Shown one piece after another: positions 1 through 5,502 of a DNA stretch of 7,643 nt; position 1 is the first letter of the stretch; each line of letters begins with the position of its first letter. The notes below the pieces were generated by a model. It saw only the letters and a list, made by a program, of their open reading frames with translations, was not told the DNA's origin and did not search any database. The position numbers and the translations under genes were made by a program. Source of the DNA: an uncultured Prevotella sp. (lineage in GTDB: Bacteria; Bacteroidota; Bacteroidia; Bacteroidales; Bacteroidaceae); NCBI GenBank assembly GCA_945788545.1, contig CALZMK010000061.1, forward strand, positions 1 through 7,643, written 5' to 3'.

Positions 1-689
1 GGCAGCATGTTGCCCACGCAGTTGTAGCGCAGCCAGGCCAGCACGTGGCCGTCGCTCTGGCAGAGCATTTGCACCGCCGTGCAGCCCACCGCCAGCGCCA
101 CACCCCACGTCCACCGCCGTCCGCACAGCAGCAGGCGCCACACGGCGTAGAGCTGCAGCATGAGCGCAAAGTACCAGTATGGCCCAGGGTCCACCATCGC
201 GCCCGGCACAGGGTACAGCGTAGCCACCATGAGCAGTTGTGCCCCAAGATAGCCGAAGGCGTGCAGCATGTCATGCCCTCCTACGAACCACACAGGCCAG
301 TAGAGCAGCAGTCCCACAGCCATCATGCGCAGCATCTTGAGGTAATGAAAGCGCATAAAGGGCACGAAGGCAGGCCGCGGCTGCACGGCCTCATACTTCA
401 GCGTCAGGCCGTAGGCACTCAGAAAGGCAAACACAGGCACGCCGTAGTGTCCCAAGTAGGAAATCCACTGCCACCACGCGTCCACGCCTCCCGTGCAAGT
501 CATCTGCCACCACGTCACCGCCTTCTGCGCCTCGTAGGTATATTCGTTTTCGATAGCCGCCCCCGGCAACCAGTGCACAAAGTTATGGCACATAATGGCC
601 ACTATAGCCAGGCATCGCAGCGCCTGACACATGGCCAGTGTGAGCACAGGCTCCTGTGGCCTTCCGTCCGCGGTAGTTATCGTTTTCAT
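1..689 (-). CDS. Integral-membrane acyltransferase, acyltransferase-3 family (partial, C-terminus outside window)
   Basis: I translated the minus strand by hand from ATG at 689 and found 229 uninterrupted residues running off the window edge. A short hydrophilic N-terminus is followed by a first hydrophobic helix (about 18-41) with Arg25 and His35 ten residues apart (LRCLAIVAIMCH), the Arg/His pair typical of acyltransferase-3 (OafA/NodX-like) proteins. Residues 80-97 (GHYGVPVFAFLSAYGL) match the family's 'GVPLFFxLSGYLL'-type helix. Further membrane segments lie near 119-137, 145-160, 171-188 and 194-210. The family transfers acetyl or other acyl groups across the membrane onto surface polysaccharides, lipids or antibiotics; the substrate cannot be read here. 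The protein is rich in Trp, and its DNA is GC-rich (68% in 1-60 and 63% in 481-540, counted by hand). It is transcribed divergently from the protease. An overlapping plus-strand frame (45-968) is low-complexity and rejected. Full family members are usually about 330-400 residues, so roughly half is missing. Confidence 0.82.
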   Translation of the reverse strand, partial: MKTITTADGRPQEPVLTLAMCQALRCLAIVAIMCHNFVHWLPGAAIENEYTYEAQKAVTWWQMTCTGGVDAWWQWISYLGHYGVPVFAFLSAYGLTLKYEAVQPRPAFVPFMRFHYLKMLRMMAVGLLLYWPVWFVGGHDMLHAFGYLGAQLLMVATLYPVPGAMVDPGPYWYFALMLQLYAVWRLLLCGRRWTWGVALAVGCTAVQMLCQSDGHVLAWLRYNCVGNML

Positions 690-748
690 TTCTCTTCTAT
701 ATATATAATAAGGAAGCAAGCATTGTCGTTCTGCGCAGAACACGGGGG

Positions 749-779
749 CAAAGGTAGTGCAAGGCGAGAGCAGAGCAAA
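749..779 (-). promoter_or_regulatory. Bacteroidota-type promoter for the acyltransferase gene (repeat copy 1)
   Basis: Read on the minus strand this is TTTG (779-776), 19 bp, then TACCTTTG (756-749), an exact match to the Bacteroidota primary-sigma consensus TTTG-N19-TAnnTTTG. Transcription would begin around 742, giving a leader of roughly 50 nt before the ATG at 689. The region just before that ATG is A/T-rich (TTATTATATATATAG) with no strong Shine-Dalgarno site, as is normal in this phylum. Confidence 0.75.
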
Positions 780-904
780 GGAAGAAGCGAAGCATTTTCC
801 ATTTGCTATCCCGAGCCGCAGCCTACCTTATCTAAAGGTAGTGCAAGGCGAGAGCAGAGCAAAGGAAGATGCGAAGCATTTTCCATTTGCTATGCCGAGC
901 CGCA
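750..904. repeat. Tandem duplication of a 71-bp intergenic element (84-bp period)
   Basis: Positions 750-820 and 834-904 are identical except at two sites (786 A versus 870 T; 810 C versus 894 G), so 69 of 71 bases match. A 13-bp spacer separates them. Each copy contains an imperfect inverted repeat, for example GCAAAGGAA (775-783) against TTCCATTTGC (797-806), so each can form a cruciform or RNA hairpin. The junction carries TACCTT (824-829) / AAGGTA (835-840). Each copy also contains the minus-strand promoter boxes. Elements of this flavour seem familiar from Bacteroidales intergenic regions, but I could not check this. Confidence 0.85.
833..863 (-). promoter_or_regulatory. Second, weaker copy of the minus-strand promoter (repeat copy 2)
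   Basis: The duplicated element again carries TTTG (863-860) and a 19-bp spacer on the minus strand. Here the -7 box reads TACCTTTA (840-833), with the last consensus base changed from G to A. It may be a weak tandem promoter about 84 bp upstream of the first, or a decayed copy. Confidence 0.45.
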
Positions 905-954
905 CAGAGGTGGCTGTCTAATGCCCGATTTGTTTGATTTTTATGTAATCTTTC

Positions 955-982
955 TTTGTTATTTTTAAAAGGTATATATTTG
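955..982 (+). promoter_or_regulatory. Candidate promoter for the leader and protease operon
   Basis: TTTG at 955-958 is followed after 16 bp by TATATTTG at 975-982, which fits the Bacteroidota -7 consensus TAnnTTTG exactly. The spacer is a few bases shorter than the usual 19-21, so this is a good -7 box with a less certain -33 box. Transcription would start near 988-990 and give an unusually long leader of about 400 nt before the protease ATG. No better match was seen between here and 1390. Confidence 0.5.
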
Positions 983-987
983 CATAG

Positions 988-1389
988 TCATAGTCTATGC
1001 TGAAAGCCCCTTGGGTGGGATGCGGGCATGGCACATACATATAAAAAGGCGTAACTGAACGCTTTGATGTTGACGCTGTAAGAATCTCGCACATTCAAAC
1101 GGTCTGTCAAAAACAAAGCAACGGGAACGCCCCTTGGGATGTTTATATACCCCCTCACTGGCTATTGGCGTAAGCCACCATGGCCTTGCAGGGTAAAATA
1201 TATACTCATCGGCGTGGGGCTTTCAGCGTTGCTCGTTTCGACAATCCGGGCAATGCGAAGGCCTTTACAGCGTGGAACGGGCATCAGACTGGCTCCACGT
1301 TTTTTGTGTGTATGTACGAGAACTTACTTACGGGGTTTGTCAATCTGGGGCCGATTGATGGGAAGAGTTTTTTTGATTCAATACATATT
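988..1389 (+). ncRNA. Long structured leader RNA or independent small RNA (unassigned)
   Basis: No recognised RNA family was identified. Visible structure includes: (a) 14-bp long-range complementarity between 997-1010 and 1216-1229, with one G-U; (b) an alternative local stem, 1218-1224 with 1257-1263 plus 1226-1232 with 1250-1256, with A1225 bulged; (c) a hairpin AAA/GCGT (1045-1052) with ACGC/TTT (1059-1065); (d) TTGAC (1070-1074) with GTCAA (1106-1110); (e) TGGCT (1159-1163) with AGCCA (1173-1177); (f) a terminator-like stem at 1271-1299; (g) TCAATC (1340-1345) with GATTGA (1353-1358). GCCCCTTGGG occurs twice, at 1006-1015 and 1129-1138. The frame entering the protease is open from 1180, but its conceptual peptide precedes a clear signal peptide, so it is treated as non-coding. 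It could be an attenuated leader, or an RNA of about 320 nt ending near 1305. Confidence 0.5.
1271..1305 (+). terminator. Intrinsic-terminator-like hairpin inside the leader
   Basis: CGTGGA (1271-1276) pairs perfectly with TCCACG (1294-1299) and is followed immediately by six T residues (1300-1305). The 17-nt loop is large and the stem short, so strength is uncertain. No plus-strand gene precedes it in the window, so it would stop transcription of the leader itself, 85 bp before the protease start. Positions 1211-1221 can pair with its 3' arm (1291-1301), a possible antiterminator. Confidence 0.5.
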
Positions 1390-4300
1390 ATGAAAATGCG
1401 ATTCTTTCTCTTTGTTGCCACCATGTTGGCATCTGCATCGTTGTTTGCCCAGTCTAACAACAATGTTGACGAGGTAGTAAAGATTGACCGTCACGCCGCA
1501 CTTAACTATCGGGAGGGCGAGATGATCGTCAAGTTCAAGCCCACCAGTGCAGTGAAGGTACGCACACTCAAGCGTGGTGTCACTTCGGGCATGAACACAG
1601 TGGACAAAGTGCTTGGTGAACTGGGCATCACAACAGGCGAAGCCTTGATGCCGCTCACAGGTTCTAAGGTGGTGCCTGGTGCACGCGCCTTGCGCTCCGT
1701 TTCAGGTAAAACTATCTATGATAGCGACATGAGCTATCTCTATCGCCTCACTTTTGATAAAAACAAGGTAAATGTCCATGAGGCAATAGAGAAGATTTCT
1801 GCTCTTGACGAGGTGGAGTTTGCAGAACCCAACTATGTTGTGTACTCACTCTCAAGCGGAGAGGTAGCTGCAGGCGACGACCCCTTGAAGGGGCAACAGT
1901 GGGGACACGGCCAATTGAAACTTGATTTCCTTCAGAAGCAGAAAACCATTACTGACAAACGACCCGTAATAGCCATCCTTGATACGGGTATTGACATCGA
2001 CCACCCCGACCTGAAGGACAATATCTGGACCAACGCAGCTGAGGCAAATGGTGCCGAGGAGGAGGATGACGACGCCAACGGTTTTGCCGATGACCTACAC
2101 GGTTGGGACTTCGTGAACCAGACTGGTCGTATAGGTGACTGGAACGGTCATGGTACCCACTGTGCTGGTATCGCTGCTGCAGTAGGCGGTAACAAGATTG
2201 GTATCACCGGTGCCAACCCCGATGCACTCATCATGCCTGTTACCGTAATGCAGAGCGACGGTACGGGCGATGTAGCCACCATCATCAAGGGTATCGACTA
2301 TGCGGCCGCCAATGGAGCCGACGTCATCAGCATGAGTATCGGTGGCTATGGCTACTCACTCGCCGAAGAGCAGGCGCTGGCCAAAGCATACAGCACGGCC
2401 GTGCTCGTAGCTGCTGCGGGTAATGATGGCAAGTGTATCTATGCACACATTTGCCCTGTGAATGGAAGGATGGACAATGGTCCGATGTTCCCCGCTGCCT
2501 TCACCTTTGTGTTAGGTGTAGAGGCCAGCACCAAGGATGGTGGTTTGGCATCGTTCAGTAACTTTGATGAGGATGGTCCTGTGTTCTCACTCTATAACGA
2601 GAATCAACTCTACAACTATGAGCTCCGTGCTCCTGGTGCACAGATAACAAGTACCTTCCCTGGTGGTAAGTACAAGGCACTTAGTGGTACCTCTATGGCT
2701 TGCCCCTATGTGGCAGGTGGTATCTCTCGCTTGCTTCAGGTGAAGGAGTATGGCAATTGGGAAATCCTCTTCGGTGACCTCATCCATGCTCGTAAGAAGA
2801 ATGCCAATCAGTTGGTGGACTTCGAAGCAGTCTATAAGATTACCGATGCCGACCGCAAACCTTCACTTGGTTTGGTGACATATATATTGGATGATGCAGA
2901 AGGTGGAGATGGCGACGGTCGTCCCGATGCTGGCGAGACCATCGCTTTCTATCCCACACTGCGCAACGAGTGGGGACAAGCAAAGAACATCCGTTTCTCT
3001 TTGGAGTTGGCAGAGACAGAAGATCCAACGGTAGTGGAGATATTAGACAGTGATGTGGACTTTGGCAAGGAATTGAGTAGTTACGGCAAGAATAAGAGCG
3101 CCAATCCTGTACGCTTCAAGGTAAATACCAATTGTGTGGATGGCCGTCGTATCTGTATGGTATTGCGTGCTACTTGTGATAATATCACTGAAGATTTCGA
3201 ACAGGAGATTATTCTGACAGCCGAGAATGGCGTGGAAATAGGAGGTATAATTACGGAGGATATGACCCTTTATCCAGATGTTCATTATATTGTAACAAAA
3301 AAGTTAGCAATTCCAGAAGGTGTCACCTTGACAATAAAGCCAGGGACGGTTTTAAGGTTCAAAGGGAACACAGGATTTGTCAATGAAGGGAACCTTATTT
3401 GCGAAGGAACTCCTGGTAAGTTAATCGTATTTACAAATGCAGAACACAATATAGAACCACATGGAACTTTCCATTTTTCATATACAACAATAAAATATGT
3501 GAGATTTGAACACTTAACGGGCTCCATAAAGAATGACTATGCAACATTTGAAAATTGCATATTCGCATACAACAGAGGTAATAGATTAATATCCGGATTT
3601 TCTAAATTCCTAAATTCAAACTTCTTTTATAATCATGTAGGTGTTTTATGGTATGATTATTCTAATGGTCTTCTTCAGAACTTTTATTCAAATATTGTGG
3701 GTAATTTTTCTGGCAATAGATTGGGAAGCAGTACCTCTTCTAATGGAATAATATGGACAGACGCTACACAAGAGGCCGGCATCCTTAACAGCAAAGTAAA
3801 TATACACAGTAATTTTGATAGTGAAAAGAATTTAAATAATATTGGTATAGACCACGACGAAATCTTTGTTTACAATCCCGTCGCATATTTGGGCTCCACT
3901 AATCCAGAAATAGTTCAATGGGGTATTTTTGATATGAATCATCCGTTACACCCACAGAGTAATTCTGTTGTTCTATTAGACAATCTAAAATCTTCTCCAT
4001 ATGAAGAGGCCCACGGTATCGTCTGGAAGGTGGTCGTTAACGGCTACGACGCTCAAGACGAGTTTGAGCAGATGCCTCCTCTTGGTGTAGGCAAACACAA
4101 GTTTGAAGTCTACTTCAATAGACCCATGAACAAGGATGTTGCACCTATGATTGCTATGGGTGTGCGCCCGCCCTATACCTCACACACTATTGCAGAGGAT
4201 GGCAGTTGGAATGAGGAAGGCACTATCTATACAGCTTACCTCACTATTACAGGAAAGACTGATGCAGATGGACTCAACCGCATTTATGTATCGGGTGCCG

Positions 4301-5478
4301 AGGATAACGAGTATTTTGAAATTCCCATCGAGGACACCCGCTTCAATGTAGAGGTAGCTGCCGCCGGTTCTATGGCTACGGGCTTAATGGCCGAGGCAGG
4401 ACTGGGCAAGGTATCGCTCACTTGGGAGACAGACGAGGAGGACTTTGCAGACTTGCTTGGATACAACATTTATCGCTATACGATGAATGATGCCGGAGTA
4501 AGCAGTGATAGCATAATTATTAACCCCACTGTGATAGAAAGTGCAGAAACCTCATTTGTAGACTACGATGTAGTGCCCGGCACTACCTACTACTACGTGA
4601 TCAAGCAACTCACCACCTCGCTGACCTCGCACGCCCTGAGCAATGCTGTAGCCGCTACACCGCTCACCGCACAGAAGGGTGATGCCAACGGTAGCATGGG
4701 TGTGGACATTGCCGACGTGGTGACAGAGGTTGCATATATCACCTATCAAGACCCACAACCATTTATCTTTGAGGCTGCCGATGTGAACAGCGACCTGAAG
4801 GTGAATGTGCTTGATGTGGTTGGCACTCTTGGCATTATTACCAATCCTTCTCAGGCTGGAGTCAATGCCGTTGACAATGAACCTGTGCGATACTATGTGA
4901 AGAATGGTGTGCTGTATGTCGAGACAACTCAGGCATTGGGTGGTGTGCAGGTGCGTCTGCATGTCGAAAAGAGTACGGATATAATTGTGCAGGATGGCGT
5001 CAAGGGAATGGAACAGACCAGCGTGTGGACATCAGATAACGAATACCTGTTCCTTGCCTATTCAATGAGTGGCAGCACCATCGCTCCAGGCACACATGCT
5101 TTGCTGAAGATAGGCGATGAAGCATTGGTTACAGAAATGGTAATTTCCGATGCCAAGGGCAGGAACGTCCCTGCGGTAAGTTACGATGCAACAGGTATTG
5201 GCGCTGTTAAGCAGGTACATCTGCAGGTACCAGCACCCAATCCATTCACCACTCAGCTGAATGTGCCTTATATAATAGGTATGAGCGGAAATCACAAGGT
5301 GACACTGACATTTACCAACTTAGCTGGTCTTTTGATTGATACGTACAATACCGTTAGCGCACAAGGCGAGCACACCTACACATGGCAGCCCGGTGCATTG
5401 CAGCGAGGCCTGTATTTCGTTACACTGTATGTAGACGGCAAACTGGTACAGACAGCAAAGGTGGTTTGCAACAATTGA
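1390..5478 (+). CDS. Secreted subtilisin-like serine protease (S8) with dockerin and T9SS sorting domain
   Basis: This is a 1362-residue endopeptidase expected at the cell surface or outside the cell. Start 1390 is chosen because a Sec signal peptide begins there (basic MKMR, hydrophobic core, cleavage near residue 21 after SLFAQ); the frame is open back to 1180, but that would bury the signal. Residues about 38-150 form a prodomain (GEMIVKFKP to FAEPNYV). The S8 domain (about 165-450) has Asp198 (AILDTGID), His254 (GHGTHCAG), oxyanion Asn345 (AAAGND) and Ser435 (SGTSMACP), so it should be active. Next come a beta-rich region with GDGDGRPDAGE (506-516), a beta-helix-like region (about 616-830, AT-rich DNA), an Fn3-like module (about 988-1094), and a dockerin (about 1096-1152) with loops D1098/N1100/S1102/D1109 and D1131/N1133/D1135/D1142. 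A cohesin-like segment (about 1156-1270) and a T9SS type A sorting domain (about 1276-1362, APNPF at 1282-1286) follow. T9SS tails are normally cleaved on export. The next gene starts 24 bp later, so they are probably cotranscribed. Confidence 0.93.
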   Translation: MKMRFFLFVATMLASASLFAQSNNNVDEVVKIDRHAALNYREGEMIVKFKPTSAVKVRTLKRGVTSGMNTVDKVLGELGITTGEALMPLTGSKVVPGARALRSVSGKTIYDSDMSYLYRLTFDKNKVNVHEAIEKISALDEVEFAEPNYVVYSLSSGEVAAGDDPLKGQQWGHGQLKLDFLQKQKTITDKRPVIAILDTGIDIDHPDLKDNIWTNAAEANGAEEEDDDANGFADDLHGWDFVNQTGRIGDWNGHGTHCAGIAAAVGGNKIGITGANPDALIMPVTVMQSDGTGDVATIIKGIDYAAANGADVISMSIGGYGYSLAEEQALAKAYSTAVLVAAAGNDGKCIYAHICPVNGRMDNGPMFPAAFTFVLGVEASTKDGGLASFSNFDEDGPVFSLYNENQLYNYELRAPGAQITSTFPGGKYKALSGTSMACPYVAGGISRLLQVKEYGNWEILFGDLIHARKKNANQLVDFEAVYKITDADRKPSLGLVTYILDDAEGGDGDGRPDAGETIAFYPTLRNEWGQAKNIRFSLELAETEDPTVVEILDSDVDFGKELSSYGKNKSANPVRFKVNTNCVDGRRICMVLRATCDNITEDFEQEIILTAENGVEIGGIITEDMTLYPDVHYIVTKKLAIPEGVTLTIKPGTVLRFKGNTGFVNEGNLICEGTPGKLIVFTNAEHNIEPHGTFHFSYTTIKYVRFEHLTGSIKNDYATFENCIFAYNRGNRLISGFSKFLNSNFFYNHVGVLWYDYSNGLLQNFYSNIVGNFSGNRLGSSTSSNGIIWTDATQEAGILNSKVNIHSNFDSEKNLNNIGIDHDEIFVYNPVAYLGSTNPEIVQWGIFDMNHPLHPQSNSVVLLDNLKSSPYEEAHGIVWKVVVNGYDAQDEFEQMPPLGVGKHKFEVYFNRPMNKDVAPMIAMGVRPPYTSHTIAEDGSWNEEGTIYTAYLTITGKTDADGLNRIYVSGAEDNEYFEIPIEDTRFNVEVAAAGSMATGLMAEAGLGKVSLTWETDEEDFADLLGYNIYRYTMNDAGVSSDSIIINPTVIESAETSFVDYDVVPGTTYYYVIKQLTTSLTSHALSNAVAATPLTAQKGDANGSMGVDIADVVTEVAYITYQDPQPFIFEAADVNSDLKVNVLDVVGTLGIITNPSQAGVNAVDNEPVRYYVKNGVLYVETTQALGGVQVRLHVEKSTDIIVQDGVKGMEQTSVWTSDNEYLFLAYSMSGSTIAPGTHALLKIGDEALVTEMVISDAKGRNVPAVSYDATGIGAVKQVHLQVPAPNPFTTQLNVPYIIGMSGNHKVTLTFTNLAGLLIDTYNTVSAQGEHTYTWQPGALQRGLYFVTLYVDGKLVQTAKVVCNN
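3241..4005 (+). other. AT-rich beta-helix-like segment inside the protease gene
   Basis: GC falls abruptly here. Hand counts of 60-base lines give 30% (3481-3540), 33% (3541-3600), 23% (3601-3660) and 30% (3661-3720), against 53% at 2281-2340, 55% at 4021-4080 and 53% at 4681-4740. The encoded residues (about 618-872) begin with regularly spaced short beta-strand patterns (TLTIKPGTVLRFKGN, then IVFTNAEHN and FENCIFAYNRG), typical of right-handed parallel beta-helix folds. The frame stays open throughout, so this looks like a swapped or imported domain rather than damage. Confidence 0.7.
4675..4845 (+). other. Type I-like dockerin domain coding segment (within the protease)
   Basis: Two EF-hand-like halves are present. 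The first, D-A-N-G-S-M-G-V-D-I-A-D (residues 1098-1109), has calcium ligands at positions 1, 3, 5 and 12, with Ser replacing Asp at 5. The second, D-V-N-S-D-L-K-V-N-V-L-D (1131-1142), has all four, with Leu instead of Gly at position 6. Each loop is followed by a hydrophobic helix (VVTEVAYI; VVGTLGII). Dockerins bind cohesins in cellulosome-type assemblies. The partner is inferred from the adjacent gene. Confidence 0.82.
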
Positions 5479-5502
5479 TGATATTATTCCGCGATTATAA
5501 CG

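Noticed and set aside
750..904. Possible CRISPR array
   Set aside because: There are only two repeats, of 71 bp, with a 13-bp spacer. The size is wrong for CRISPR, and the repeats carry promoter boxes instead.
45..968. Plus-strand 307-residue open frame
   Set aside because: It is antisense to the clear acyltransferase and then runs through the intergenic repeat. The product is His/Arg/Gln-rich low-complexity text and contains the 71-bp duplication, so it is a GC-driven shadow frame.
988..1305. Leader as tmRNA, RNase P RNA, SRP RNA or 6S RNA
   Set aside because: Size and end pairing prompted the check, but the conserved core motifs of tmRNA, RNase P and SRP RNA were not found, and the fold is not the single long 6S-like hairpin.
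1340..1374. Second terminator (TCAATC/GATTGA stem followed by T7)
   Set aside because: Nine bases separate the stem from the T-run and the stem is only 6 bp, so it is a poor terminator.
1306..1389. Separate promoter for the protease downstream of the leader hairpin
   Set aside because: No TAnnTTTG box with a suitably spaced TTTG was found; TTTTTTTG at 1368-1375 is only a partial match.
1139..1393. Plus-strand 84-residue open frame in the leader
   Set aside because: It overlaps the RNA stems and terminator-like hairpin, has no recognisable protein features and ends over the protease start.
4552..4962. Minus-strand 136-residue open frame
   Set aside because: It lies entirely antisense to the Fn3-dockerin part of the protease, which is clearly coding. 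The His-rich composition is typical of a shadow.
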